This document shows, one piece after another, positions 54,536 to 63,269 of a stretch of DNA of 63,269 bases. Below the pieces are notes generated by a model. It was not told the DNA's origin, ran no database searches, and was given only the letters and a program-made list of their open reading frames with translations. The position numbers and the translations under genes are program-made. The stretch covers positions 1 to 63,269 of the forward strand of contig NZ_JAHQCS010000048.1 in the NCBI RefSeq assembly GCF_019042215.1, read 5' to 3'. This DNA comes from Evansella tamaricis (GTDB lineage Bacteria; Bacillota; Bacilli; Bacillales; Salisediminibacteriaceae). Position 1 is the first letter of the stretch; the number at the start of each line of letters is the position of its first letter.

Positions 54536-55621
54536 CTAAATATGTCGATCGATAAATAGTTGTTCTTGAATTCTTGTTAGCCCCTCTTTAATCTTTCTCG
54601 CCCTAGCTTCTCCAATTCCATCGACTTCATCTAACTCCTCTGTAGATGCCCTCATAATTTGAGGTAAGTCTTCGAACTTATTAATGAGATTCTCTACCAC
54701 ATGCGGAGGAATTCTTGGGATTCTGTGTAATATACGATAACCCCTAGGACAAACGGCAAATTCTGATAAGTTTGTACTCTTGTTATATCCAAGCAGTTTT
54801 ACAATCACCTGGTCATCTAACAATTCTTCATTAGAAAGACGTATTAATTTCTTCAAAAGTTGCATCGGATTACTTTCCAGATCCTTCATATAATCTTTGA
54901 TCAATAATACTGCTTCCCTTTCCACATTGGAAACTAATTCTTCCAATTGCATAGAAATTAATCGCCCTTCGTTCCCTAACTCATTAACATAATTTAAAAT
55001 TTCACTTTTAATTCGAAGAACCATTTCCACACGGTGCATGACTTGAGATACTTCTTGAAAGGTAACTAATTCCTCAAACTCTAAAGCACCTAAGTTGGTA
55101 ATCCCTTGATCCAAGACAGATTTATATTTTTCAAGAGTTTGAATGGCTTGATTTGCTTTTGTTAAAATAACACCTATATCCTTTAATGCGTAACGGTACT
55201 CCCCTTGGTAAAGGGTAATGACATTTCTCCTCTGAGATATGGATATAACAAGACTGCCTGTCTGTCGGGCTACTCGTTGTGCCGTTCGATGCCTTATACC
55301 GGTCTCTGTTGATTCAATTGCATTATTCGGTACCAGTTGTGTATTGGCATATAAAATTCTATCTGCTTTCTCACTTAATATAATTGCACCATCCATTTTC
55401 GCCAATTCATATAGATAGGCAGGTGAGAATTCACAATTGATAAAGAATCCCCCATCCACAAGGTCCATCATCTCGTTTGAATGTCCCAAGACAATTAATC
55501 CCCCAGTTTTAGCACGAAGGACATTATCTATTCCCTCACGTAGAGGAGTGCCGGGAGAAACTAACTGTAAAACCCCATCAATAAAGGTTGTATCATAGTT
55601 CGAATCTTGGTGCTGATCCAC
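54536..55621 (-). CDS. disA: DNA integrity scanning diadenylate cyclase DisA
   Basis: A 361-residue enzyme that makes c-di-AMP and scans DNA for damage before sporulation. The DAC domain (about 1-145) has [10 protein letters not shown] and the [12 protein letters not shown]-binding motif. A helical linker leads to the C-terminal helix-hairpin-helix domain ([18 protein letters not shown]). The start overlaps radA by 29 bases. Confidence 0.97.
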   Translation of the reverse strand: MDQHQDSNYDTTFIDGVLQLVSPGTPLREGIDNVLRAKTGGLIVLGHSNEMMDLVDGGFFINCEFSPAYLYELAKMDGAIILSEKADRILYANTQLVPNNAIESTETGIRHRTAQRVARQTGSLVISISQRRNVITLYQGEYRYALKDIGVILTKANQAIQTLEKYKSVLDQGITNLGALEFEELVTFQEVSQVMHRVEMVLRIKSEILNYVNELGNEGRLISMQLEELVSNVEREAVLLIKDYMKDLESNPMQLLKKLIRLSNEELLDDQVIVKLLGYNKSTNLSEFAVCPRGYRILHRIPRIPPHVVENLINKFEDLPQIMRASTEELDEVDGIGEARARKIKEGLTRIQEQLFIDRHI

Positions 55622-57002
55622 TCATCATTCCTCCTAACGTAACTTCCAAAGCATCATTAACAGAATTAACACCAACAACTTCTATCCCTTTTGGAGCCGT
55701 CCACCCACCAATACTGTTTTCAGGTACGATGACCCGTTTAAATCCTAATTTAGCCGCTTCAATCACTCTCTGTTCAATTCTTGAAACACGCCTTATCTCT
55801 CCTGTTAAACCCACTTCACCTATGATGACATCTGTTGGGGGCGTAGGGGAGTCTCTAAAACTAGATGCAATTGCTACTGCAATTGCTAAATCTATAGAAG
55901 GCTCATCTAACTTCACGCCACCTGCAACTTTAATATATGCATCTTGGTTTTGTAATAATAATCCGACACGCTTTTCTAATACAGCCATAAGGAGAGAGAT
56001 TCGATTATGGTCTATTCCAGTAGCCATTCTCCGGGGATTACCAAAGCTGGTTGGCGATATTAATGCTTGAATTTCCACAAGAACCGTTCTTGTTCCTTCT
56101 AACGATGCAACTACTGCTGACCCTGCTGATCCTGCTGATCTTTCCTCTAGAAATATTTCTGACGGATTCAGTACTTCCTCTAAACCAACTTCTTTCATTT
56201 CAAAAATACCAATCTCATTCGTAGATCCAAATCTGTTTTTAACAGCCCTTAAAATTCTATACGTATGATGTCTCTCTCCTTCAAAATATAAAACGGAATC
56301 AACCATGTGTTCTAATAGACGAGGTCCAGCGATAGCCCCCTGTTTTGTCACATGGCCCACAATAAAAATTGCAATTCCCGATGTCTTTGCAATTCTCATG
56401 AAAGCTGCTGTACATTCTCTGACTTGAGATACGCTACCTGGAGCGCTACTTATTGCATCTAAATAAACCGTTTGAATCGAGTCAATTACAACAAGGATTG
56501 GTTGAATCTCTTCAATCATTTTTTCAATATGTTCCACATCTGTCTCAGCTAAAACAAACAACTCATCATAAGTAATATTTAATCTATCTGCTCTGAGTTT
56601 TGTTTGTTTAAGGGACTCCTCCCCTGAGATATATAAAACACGCTTTTTATGTTTAGCAATTTCACCAGATACTTGCAGTAGTAAAGTGGATTTTCCTATA
56701 CCTGGGTCTCCTCCCACGAGGACAAGTGAGCCTGGAACTACTCCTCCACCCAATACGCGGTTTAGTTCACGAATATGTGTATCGTATCTTTCCTCTAATT
56801 GGTGTTCTATTTTAGTGATAGGTTGGGGTTTTGATGAAGATATGGTGGCTGACGTGACAAACCCTCTTTTTTTAGTTGTTGATACTGCTTCAAACTCCTC
56901 AACCATGGAGTTCCAACTCTGACAACCTGGACATTTCCCCATCCATTTTGTAGATTCATATCCACACTCTTGACAAACGTATTTTGTCTTACGCTTTACC
57001 AT
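55593..57002 (-). CDS. radA: DNA repair protein RadA
   Basis: A 469-residue RecA-like ATPase acting in recombination. ATG 57002 gives [20 protein letters not shown], avoiding a ten-residue extension. The zinc finger is CQECG/CPGCQ. Walker A is [14 protein letters not shown], and the RadA-specific KNRFG motif is [11 protein letters not shown]. The C-terminal part is Lon-protease-like. In the usual order it follows clpC; here a 348-base repeat-bearing gap intervenes. Confidence 0.97.
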   Translation of the reverse strand: MVKRKTKYVCQECGYESTKWMGKCPGCQSWNSMVEEFEAVSTTKKRGFVTSATISSSKPQPITKIEHQLEERYDTHIRELNRVLGGGVVPGSLVLVGGDPGIGKSTLLLQVSGEIAKHKKRVLYISGEESLKQTKLRADRLNITYDELFVLAETDVEHIEKMIEEIQPILVVIDSIQTVYLDAISSAPGSVSQVRECTAAFMRIAKTSGIAIFIVGHVTKQGAIAGPRLLEHMVDSVLYFEGERHHTYRILRAVKNRFGSTNEIGIFEMKEVGLEEVLNPSEIFLEERSAGSAGSAVVASLEGTRTVLVEIQALISPTSFGNPRRMATGIDHNRISLLMAVLEKRVGLLLQNQDAYIKVAGGVKLDEPSIDLAIAVAIASSFRDSPTPPTDVIIGEVGLTGEIRRVSRIEQRVIEAAKLGFKRVIVPENSIGGWTAPKGIEVVGVNSVNDALEVTLGGMMSGSAPRFEL

Positions 57003-57114
57003 ATTTTTTCCCCTTCCTAAAACTACACCCATTTCAGTATATTCATTTCCCCATTATTTTATCATGAAACAATCTACGGAAGAAAATTCGAGGAATGCTG
57101 TTAAGTTAAGAAAA

Positions 57115-57275
57115 GAGCAAAGGCCTATGTGTCTTCCTCTACTCGTATTTCGAAGACGTGAATCCGTCATCGGGCAGAGCGCCACGTCCTGTGGCATGCC
57201 CGATATTAGGACAGAAAAATTCACGACACTCCTGCGGGAAAAGCGAGTTCGTGGGAGACTCCGCAAGGTGCAAAA
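57115..57275. repeat. Dispersed extragenic repeat, copy C, with nested hairpin
   Basis: This fills most of the clpC-radA gap. It contains a nested inverted repeat: ATCGGGC/GCCCGAT (57169-57175, 57198-57204) with inner GCCAC/GTGGC. GTGAAT/ATTCAC pairs just outside. It continues as CACTCCTGCGGGAAAAGCGA and GGGAGACTCCGCAAGG, a pattern familiar from repeats between genes in Bacillus-related genomes. Its relation to copies A and B is looser than theirs to each other. Confidence 0.6.
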
Positions 57276-57299
57276 ACTTATACATCTTTTAAAAAAAGC

Positions 57300-57329
57300 T
57301 AGAAAAAGTACAGTTGTGTACTTTTTCTA
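57300..57329. terminator. Terminator after clpC
   Basis: A perfect 13-bp stem TAGAAAAAGTACA/TGTACTTTTTCTA with loop GTTG. On the minus strand GCTTTTTTT follows. It lies 21 bases after the clpC stop. Confidence 0.85.
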
Positions 57330-57350
57330 ACCTTTAATAAATATCCAAAG

Positions 57351-59786
57351 TTATTTTTTCGTCACATGGAATTCCCCATCTTTAACGTCCATCAGAACAG
57401 ATTGACCCTTTGAGATAGTACCCTTAAGTAGTTCTTCGGATAATCGGTCTTCCACCTGCTTTTGCAGTGCGCGTCGTAATGGTCTTGCACCGTATTCTGG
57501 ATCAAAGCCTTCATCTGCAATTTTTGCTTTTGCCTCATCTGTTAGGTCAAATTCAACTCCCTGTTCCGTCAATCGTTTTTTCAATTGAGCAGACATTAAG
57601 GAAACGATTTTCTTAATATGTTCCTTCTCTAGGGAATGGAACACAATAATTTCATCAATACGGTTCAAAAACTCTGGTCGGAAAGCTTTCTTTAACTCGG
57701 ACATTACTTTCCCTTTCATATCTTTATATTCTTCCCCATCTAACTGTGCAGTGAATCCAAGACTTTTATTTTGACGGAGCGTACTTGCTCCCACATTTGA
57801 AGTCATAATGATAGCAGTATTTCGGAAATCTACTCTGCGTCCTTTAGAATCCGTTAAGAATCCATCCTCTAACACTTGCAATAATATGTTAAACACTTCT
57901 GGATGTGCTTTTTCAATTTCATCTAACAGGATAACAGAATAAGGTTTTCGACGAACCTTTTCTGTTAGCTGACCTCCCTCTTCATGTCCAACATATCCTG
58001 GGGGAGAACCAACTAGTCTAGAAGTATTGTGTTTTTCCATATACTCCGACATATCAATTCTAATAATAGCATCTTCATCACCAAAGAGTGATTCTGCCAC
58101 TGCTCTTGCTAATTCTGTTTTACCTACACCTGTTGGTCCTAAGAAGATAAAAGAACCAATTGGTCGCTTCGGATCTTTCAAACCGGCACGGGCTCTGCGA
58201 ACTGCTTTAGAAACTGCTTTAACTGCCTCTTCTTGTCCGATTACCCTATTATGAAGGATTTCCTCCATTCGTAATAAACGATCCGTTTCTTCTTCTGCTA
58301 ATTTACTTACTGGTATCCCAGTCCAGCTTGCAACTACTTGTGCAATATCCTCTGTAGTAACTTCGGAATTTTCTTGTCCTTGCTTTTCTTTCCATTCCTT
58401 TTTTAACGTTTCTAATTCTTCACGAATACGTTGTTCGCTATCCCTTAATGATGCTGCTTTCTCAAATTCCTGACTCTGTACCGCTGCATCTTTTTCTTTC
58501 CTTGTTTCTTCTAGTTTTTGTTCCATTTCTTTTAAATTTGGCGGTGCTGTATACGAACGAAGACGAACCTTTGATGCCGCTTCATCAATTAAGTCAATTG
58601 CTTTATCCGGCAGAAATCTATCAGAGATGTACCGGTCTGATAACTTTACAGCAGCTTCAATAGCATCATCTGTTATTTCCACTCGATGGTGTGCTTCGTA
58701 ACGATCCCTTAAACCCTTTAAGATCAGTATTGATTCATCCGATGTTGGTTCATCCACTTGGATAGGCTGAAAACGTCTTTCTAATGCAGCATCTTTTTCA
58801 ATGTATTTACGATACTCATCTAGGGTAGTCGCACCAATACATTGGAGTTCACCACGGGCTAATGATGGCTTTAGGATATTAGATGCATCAATAGCACCTT
58901 CCGCTCCTCCGGCACCAATAAGTGTGTGGAGTTCATCTATAAATAAAATCACATTTCCTGCTTGTCGAATCTCTTCCATCACTTTTTTCAACCGATCTTC
59001 AAACTCTCCTCGGTACTTTGTTCCTGCAACAACAGTTCCCATATCCAGAGTCATAACACGTTTGTTTCGTAGCGTTTCGGGAACTTCATTATTTACAATC
59101 TGTTGAGCTAACCCTTCTGCTATGGCAGTTTTTCCTACACCAGGTTCTCCAATTAATACTGGGTTATTTTTTGTGCGGCGGCTCAGGACTTGGATTACAC
59201 GTTCTATTTCCTTTGAACGTCCAATGACTGGATCAATTTGTTCTTCCTTGGCAATGGCGGTTAAGTCCCTTGCCAAACTATCTAGAGTAGGTGTATTCAC
59301 ATTATTTCCTGCACCGCTGCCTGGGGCCTGTTGTTGGTTATTGGAGGATTCACTGCTGCCTAATAATTGTAAAACTTGTTGGCGGGCTTTATTTAGGCTT
59401 ACTCCTAAGTTATTTAAAACCCTGGCAGCAACGCCTTCCCCTTCACGAATCAACCCTAGTAAAATATGCTCTGTACCCACATAGGAATGACCTAACTTTC
59501 TTGCTTCATCCATGGATAGTTCAATCACCTTTTTTGCACGAGGTGTATAATGAACTTGCTTTGTTGTTTCTCCACCTCTTCCAATAAGATTCTCAACTTC
59601 AGTTTGAATCTTATCAGGATTCAAACCAAGAGCAACTAGTGCCTTAGCAGCAATTCCTTCCCCTTCACGGACTAGTCCCAGTAATATATGCTCTGTTCCA
59701 ATATTATTATGGCCTAATCTCATCGCTTCTTCTTGTGCTAGGGCTAATACTTTTTGTGCTCTTTCTGTAAATCGTCCAAACATCAT
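57351..59786 (-). CDS. clpC: ATP-dependent Clp protease ATPase subunit ClpC
   Basis: An 811-residue HSP100 unfoldase that works with ClpP and the adaptors MecA and McsB. ATG 59786 ([20 protein letters not shown]) is chosen since GGAGGTG precedes it. Two N-terminal Clp repeats, AAA-1 with [13 protein letters not shown], a middle domain with a UVR-like segment ([13 protein letters not shown]) and AAA-2 with [13 protein letters not shown] follow. It is the last gene of the ctsR operon and acts in stress protein turnover. Confidence 0.98.
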   Translation of the reverse strand: MMFGRFTERAQKVLALAQEEAMRLGHNNIGTEHILLGLVREGEGIAAKALVALGLNPDKIQTEVENLIGRGGETTKQVHYTPRAKKVIELSMDEARKLGHSYVGTEHILLGLIREGEGVAARVLNNLGVSLNKARQQVLQLLGSSESSNNQQQAPGSGAGNNVNTPTLDSLARDLTAIAKEEQIDPVIGRSKEIERVIQVLSRRTKNNPVLIGEPGVGKTAIAEGLAQQIVNNEVPETLRNKRVMTLDMGTVVAGTKYRGEFEDRLKKVMEEIRQAGNVILFIDELHTLIGAGGAEGAIDASNILKPSLARGELQCIGATTLDEYRKYIEKDAALERRFQPIQVDEPTSDESILILKGLRDRYEAHHRVEITDDAIEAAVKLSDRYISDRFLPDKAIDLIDEAASKVRLRSYTAPPNLKEMEQKLEETRKEKDAAVQSQEFEKAASLRDSEQRIREELETLKKEWKEKQGQENSEVTTEDIAQVVASWTGIPVSKLAEEETDRLLRMEEILHNRVIGQEEAVKAVSKAVRRARAGLKDPKRPIGSFIFLGPTGVGKTELARAVAESLFGDEDAIIRIDMSEYMEKHNTSRLVGSPPGYVGHEEGGQLTEKVRRKPYSVILLDEIEKAHPEVFNILLQVLEDGFLTDSKGRRVDFRNTAIIMTSNVGASTLRQNKSLGFTAQLDGEEYKDMKGKVMSELKKAFRPEFLNRIDEIIVFHSLEKEHIKKIVSLMSAQLKKRLTEQGVEFDLTDEAKAKIADEGFDPEYGARPLRRALQKQVEDRLSEELLKGTISKGQSVLMDVKDGEFHVTKK

Positions 59787-59818
59787 AATTATTACACCTC
59801 CAAAAAAGTTTTCCATTT

Positions 59819-60889
59819 CTATGCATTATTTTCTAGTTTTAATCTTTCTCGAATTAATGTAGCCCTTCTTTGATCCCTTTGTTCTGAGGATAATATTTCT
59901 CCTGCGTACTGTTGCAAAAATCCAGGTTGTGTGAGGATCATTAATTCATTTAAAATACTTCCACTTAAATCAGTTATCAAACCCAAGTCAATACCCAATC
60001 TGACATCTGATAACCGTTGTGTTGCTTCCTTGGATTCCATCGTCCTACTATATGATAAAATCCCATAGGATCTATAAACTCGATCCTCCATTTGAAGTTT
60101 TGATTGCTGTAATAAGGTTTCCCTTGCTGTTCTTTCTTGTTGGATCAACTGAACGACAACACTTCTCAAGTCATCTACAATATCTTCTTCTGATTTTCCC
60201 AGTGTTGTTTGATTAGATATTTGAAATAAATTACCTAACGCCTCGCTTCCTTCACCATAAATTCCTCGAACAACAAGGCCAAGTTGATTAATTGCCGGAA
60301 GAATCCGATTCATCTGTCTCGTAATAACTAAAGCTGGAAGATGCATCATCACAGACGCCCTAAGTCCTGTTCCTACATTCGTAGGACAACTAGTTAAATA
60401 TCCCCTTTTCTGATCAAAAGCAAAATCTACTTTTTCTTCCATCCAATCATCAATTTCATTTGCATAATTTAATCCTTGATCTAATTGGAAACCTGATAAT
60501 AATATTTGAATTCGAAAATGGTCTTCTTCATTTACCATGATACTTAATGATTCATCTTCGCTTAACAATACTGCCCCTGCCTTCGACTCATCTGATAAGT
60601 TTGGGCTGATTAAATGTTTTTCTACTAAAACTCGTTTTTCATTCGGCTTCATATCATCCATCTTTAATAGTTCTAATTCACCAAATTTCCGGTGTGTATG
60701 TTTTGAAAATTTATCCTTAACTATCTCTATGATGTTTTCTAACTTTTCTTTTGAAGCGATGATAGGAAACTCTATTTCTTCTATATTCCTAGCTAACCTA
60801 ATTCTGCTACTTAATACAATATCAGAGTCAGGACCTTCATTTTTCATCCAAGGACTAATTGCTTTACTTATAAAATTTTGAAGAGACAT
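59819..60889 (-). CDS. mcsB: Protein arginine kinase McsB
   Basis: A 356-residue phosphagen-kinase-like protein that phosphorylates arginines, marking proteins for ClpCP. It shows [15 protein letters not shown] near the start, DHFRIQIL and the conserved [20 protein letters not shown] (about 167-186), with the catalytic-type Cys. It also modulates CtsR. It follows mcsA by 3 bases. Confidence 0.97.
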   Translation of the reverse strand: MSLQNFISKAISPWMKNEGPDSDIVLSSRIRLARNIEEIEFPIIASKEKLENIIEIVKDKFSKHTHRKFGELELLKMDDMKPNEKRVLVEKHLISPNLSDESKAGAVLLSEDESLSIMVNEEDHFRIQILLSGFQLDQGLNYANEIDDWMEEKVDFAFDQKRGYLTSCPTNVGTGLRASVMMHLPALVITRQMNRILPAINQLGLVVRGIYGEGSEALGNLFQISNQTTLGKSEEDIVDDLRSVVVQLIQQERTARETLLQQSKLQMEDRVYRSYGILSYSRTMESKEATQRLSDVRLGIDLGLITDLSGSILNELMILTQPGFLQQYAGEILSSEQRDQRRATLIRERLKLENNA

Positions 60890-60892
60890 ACT

Positions 60893-61429
60893 TCATCCCT
60901 CCCTTTTCTTATCTAAACTTTTTTCTAATGAACGTATTTTATCTCTTATTTCTGCTGCTTTTTCAAACTCTTCCTTTGTAATATATTGTTGCATCTGCTC
61001 TTTTAGTCGTTCGATTTCCTTATGGATATGAATGTCTTTGCCTTTTCTTTTTGGTATTTTCCCACCATGGATCGCATTACCGCTATGAATCCGTTTAAAT
61101 ATTGGATCTAATTTCTCATTAAAGGTTTTATAACATTCCCCACAGCCAAATCTCCCTATTTCCGCAAACTGTTGATAGGTCATTCCACAATTAGGACACT
61201 TCAATTGTTGTTTGACTTGATTTAATCCGCTATTTGTTGAGCTCAAAGGCTGATCAATATCCAATAACCCTGACAGTAACTGGTGGATGGAAAAACTATT
61301 GGAACCTGGGATATACTCTCCTTTTTCTTTCGCACAAGTATCACAGATATGAAATTCCGTTTTTTCTCCATTAATAATCTTGGTAAAATGTAACGTAGCC
61401 TGTCGTTCTTGGCATTCTTGACAGAGCAT
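60893..61429 (-). CDS. mcsA: McsA, zinc-finger activator of McsB
   Basis: A 178-residue protein with several Cys-x2-Cys zinc fingers: CQECQERQ, CDTCAKE, CPNCGMTY and CGECYKTF. A C-terminal UVR motif (TKEEFEKAAEIRDKIRSLEK, about 152-171) is of the ClpC-binding type. In B. subtilis it activates McsB kinase and tunes CtsR. It lies 16 bases after ctsR. Confidence 0.96.
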   Translation of the reverse strand: MLCQECQERQATLHFTKIINGEKTEFHICDTCAKEKGEYIPGSNSFSIHQLLSGLLDIDQPLSSTNSGLNQVKQQLKCPNCGMTYQQFAEIGRFGCGECYKTFNEKLDPIFKRIHSGNAIHGGKIPKRKGKDIHIHKEIERLKEQMQQYITKEEFEKAAEIRDKIRSLEKSLDKKREG

Positions 61430-61445
61430 CCCTTCTCCCTCCTTT

Positions 61446-61919
61446 TTATTCGTTCATTTCTTGATATTTTAAAGTGGCAATCATTGCTTGGAGCAATCTT
61501 GCCCGCATTTGATCTCTGTAAGGCAAATTTAAATTAATCGTCGATCGGTCTATTACACTAAGCATTAAGTTAGCTTCGCGTTTCGTAATTACCTCTTCAT
61601 CATAAAGTCTTAAAATAATATTTTCCGACGACTGTTGCGCTATCCTTTTGCCGATAAGTTCACTAATTTGATCGAAAAGTTCAATTCTGTCATTTGGTTT
61701 TACTTTAATAATCCGAATATAGCCGCCACCACCACGTTTACTTTCAACCATATATCCTTTTTCCATAGTAAACCTAGTGCTTATTACATAGTTAATCTGG
61801 GATGGAACACATTCGAAACGTTCAGCTAGTTCACTTCTTTTTATCTCCACTAACTCTTTGCTACTTTTTTCAATGATTTGCTTTAAATAATTTTCAATTA
61901 TATCTGAGATATTACGCAT
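61446..61919 (-). CDS. ctsR: Transcriptional repressor CtsR
   Basis: A 157-residue repressor of class III heat-shock genes. The N-terminal winged helix holds RSELAERFECVPSQINYVIS and the glycine-rich wing SKRGGGGYIRI (about 58-68), whose GGGGY senses heat. Operator heptads lie in its own promoter region. It begins the ctsR-mcsA-mcsB-clpC operon. Confidence 0.97.
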   Translation of the reverse strand: MRNISDIIENYLKQIIEKSSKELVEIKRSELAERFECVPSQINYVISTRFTMEKGYMVESKRGGGGYIRIIKVKPNDRIELFDQISELIGKRIAQQSSENIILRLYDEEVITKREANLMLSVIDRSTINLNLPYRDQMRARLLQAMIATLKYQEMNE

Positions 61920-61978
61920 TTCATACCCTACCTCCCATCACTATGAAATGCAAACAATTACTTCATACTATGCAAATA

Positions 61979-62001
61979 TTTGACTTTGACTATATTTGAC
62001 T
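61979..62001 (-). promoter_or_regulatory. CtsR operator with three heptads
   Basis: On the minus strand the heptad AGTCAAA occurs three times (61979-61985, 61985-61991, 61995-62001). The outermost pair with the 3-base gap AGTCAAATATAGTCAAA is the classical CtsR box spacing. The third copy is directly fused. The site lies just downstream of the -10. Confidence 0.9.
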
Positions 62002-62009
62002 TTAATAAT

Positions 62010-62037
62010 ATTATAACGAAAAATTTTATTTCTGCAA
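62010..62037 (-). promoter_or_regulatory. Sigma-A promoter of the ctsR operon
   Basis: -35 TTGCAG (62032-62037), 16-base spacer and perfect -10 TATAAT (62010-62015), immediately upstream of the CtsR operator. Confidence 0.75.
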
Positions 62038-62094
62038 CAAATAAAACTTCATTATTTCCCCTAATCAGTATAGCCAGATAAACTTGTATTAATT

Positions 62095-62808
62095 CTATTT
62101 ACCTTCAAAGTATATTTGATAAACATACGGATATTGATTTAATTTATCAGTCAGATTTAATATGCAGTTCTCATCTTCATACTCTACATATAATCTATAT
62201 TCAACCATAGCTTTTTCGTTATATAATCGTTGCTTTTCAGCTTTTATCCCCTTTATATCAATCTCATGCTCTTCTAAAGCCGTAATTATTTCACTTAGAC
62301 GACTCTTTTTTTCCCCCACTACTAAATAAATGTAGTGTTTTTTTCTTTTCATCAAGGAACTAAAGTTGATTTTACCTAACAAAAACAAACTAAGGATTAC
62401 AATACATGTTGTTATTGTTGCTGCCACATACATGCCTGCTCCCACAGTCAATCCAATACCTGCAACGACCCATATGGAAGCGGCTGTTGTCAATCCTCTT
62501 ACAGTGTACCCTTGAACAAGAATTGTTCCTGCTCCTAAAAAGCCAATCCCACTAACTACATAAGCCGCTAAACGAGATGGGTCAAAATTTACTACATCCC
62601 GATTCTCTGCCATATATGATTGAAATCCATAAAATGCAAGTAACATAATTAGACAAGAACCTACACTCACTAATAAGTGTGTTCGAAACCCCGCAGGATG
62701 CTGATGATATTCCCTTTCAACTCCAACTAATCCCCCTAGAGAAGCTGCTATGATTAACCGAATTGTAATAATAAATGTTTCATTATTTGTAATAAGCTCC
62801 CATTCCAC
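62095..62808 (-). CDS. MgtC/SapB-family membrane protein
   Basis: A 237-residue protein with about five membrane helices in residues 10-150 and a cytosolic C-terminal domain with an ACT-like pattern (YIYLVVGEKKSRLSEIITALEEH). The conserved N-terminal signature GGLVGVEREYHQHPAGFRTH is typical of MgtC. Family members are linked to magnesium and membrane-potential homeostasis; the specific role here is unknown. The start is GTG 62808 with GGAGGG upstream. I see no M-box-like leader. Confidence 0.92.
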   Translation of the reverse strand: MEWELITNNETFIITIRLIIAASLGGLVGVEREYHQHPAGFRTHLLVSVGSCLIMLLAFYGFQSYMAENRDVVNFDPSRLAAYVVSGIGFLGAGTILVQGYTVRGLTTAASIWVVAGIGLTVGAGMYVAATITTCIVILSLFLLGKINFSSLMKRKKHYIYLVVGEKKSRLSEIITALEEHEIDIKGIKAEKQRLYNEKAMVEYRLYVEYEDENCILNLTDKLNQYPYVYQIYFEGK

Positions 62809-62983
62809 AATTATTTACCCTCCTTTGCGTTAGCCACATATTCTAATCTATGCATCTATAAAAGAGGGCTTGCAAACCAGTAAGTATTTTTTCTATCTTA
62901 GCTACTATTTAATTATTATGTGTTTATTAATTCAGGGTCTTTCACTAACTAGCGAGTTGAATATGGGTTTTTTCCTGGGTGAA

Positions 62984-63267
62984 TGGAACGTGGGGGTTTT
63001 GATCCTGATTGGGCCGAACCTGGTTCATTTTCCCCACCTTCAGGCTACCTCATTCTCGCTTATGCTCACGGTTTGAACCTGGGGGTTTTGATCCTGGTTG
63101 GGCCGAACCTGGTTCAACCGAACCTGGTTCATTTTCCCCTACTTCAGGCTCCTTCATTCTCGATTATGCTCTCCGATTGAACCTAAGGTTTTTGAACCTG
63201 GTTCAACCGAACCTGGTTCATTTTCCCCTACTTCAGGCTCTTCCATACTCGCCCATGCTCAGAGATT
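62984..63267. repeat. Palindrome-rich tandem repeat at the right edge
   Basis: Three units of about 90-104 bases (starting near 62984, 63074 and 63178). Each has the palindrome GAACCTGGTTC, a TTTTCCCC-C-ACTTCAGGCT segment and a TCATTCTCG..TATGCTC segment. The palindrome occurs at 63016-63026, 63105-63115, 63120-63130, 63194-63204 and 63209-63219. Open frames on the plus strand run through it (rich in Pro-Asn-Leu-Val), with no ribosome site. The array reaches the window end and probably continues. Confidence 0.9.
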
Positions 63268-63269
63268 GA

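Noticed and set aside
62809-62983. M-box or other Mg-sensing leader before the MgtC-like gene
   Set aside because: The sequence is short and AT-rich and lacks the conserved M-box segments.
62984-63267. CRISPR array
   Set aside because: Repeat units are long, spacers are themselves repeated and no cas gene is nearby.
62983-63269. Overlapping plus-strand frames through the right-edge repeat
   Set aside because: No ribosome site, low complexity, and frames are open in more than one phase as expected of a tandem repeat.

Overview
The window is a near-origin chromosome segment of a low-GC, endospore-forming Firmicute in the family Bacillaceae. It carries gerD, kbaA, pdaB, cwlD, sigH and the ctsR-mcsA-mcsB-clpC set. 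Gene order follows the Bacillus subtilis region from ctsR to the rpsI/cwlD/gerD cluster, shown here in reverse complement, so almost every gene is on the minus strand and the origin is probably to the right. I do not assign a genus.

Layout, left to right. 1-680: a duplicated hairpin spacer and four tRNA genes (Glu, Thr, Asn, Asn). 850-5900: sporulation and germination genes (pdaB and gerD are the only plus-strand genes), with salA and ybaK. 6450-10800: rplM-rpsI, truA and the ECF vitamin transporter energising module. 10900-26165: the long S10-spc-alpha ribosomal cluster, preceded by two tandem sigma-A-type promoters. 26600-28200: an accessory interval between rpsJ and tuf holding a NERD-domain gene and a minisatellite. 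28200-44960: the str operon, rpoBC, ribosomal stalk and L1/L11 genes, nusG, secE and rpmGB. 45450-52450: sigH, rae1, rlmB, mrnC, the T-box-controlled cysE-cysS pair, gltX and ispF. 52400-61920: ispD, yacL, disA, radA and the CtsR-controlled clpC operon. 62095-62808: an MgtC-family membrane protein. The right edge is a palindrome-rich tandem repeat that probably runs past the window.

Most of the window makes the core gene-expression machinery: ribosomal proteins, RNA polymerase, EF-Tu, EF-G, IF-1, Sec translocon, tRNA synthetases and rRNA/tRNA modification enzymes. Regulatory RNA or DNA elements visible by eye are an L13-type leader, an L10-type leader with attenuator, a cysteine T-box, a triple CtsR heptad operator, a sigma-G-type promoter before gerD and several strong intrinsic terminators.

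The least ordinary material is between genes. It comprises a degenerate dispersed repeat present at three places, a 21-bp/11-bp minisatellite next to the tuf terminator, the right-end repeat, a perfect palindrome filling the rplJ promoter spacer, and structured leaders before rpoA, rplA and rpsJ. I saw no phage, transposase, CRISPR array or clear new multi-gene system.
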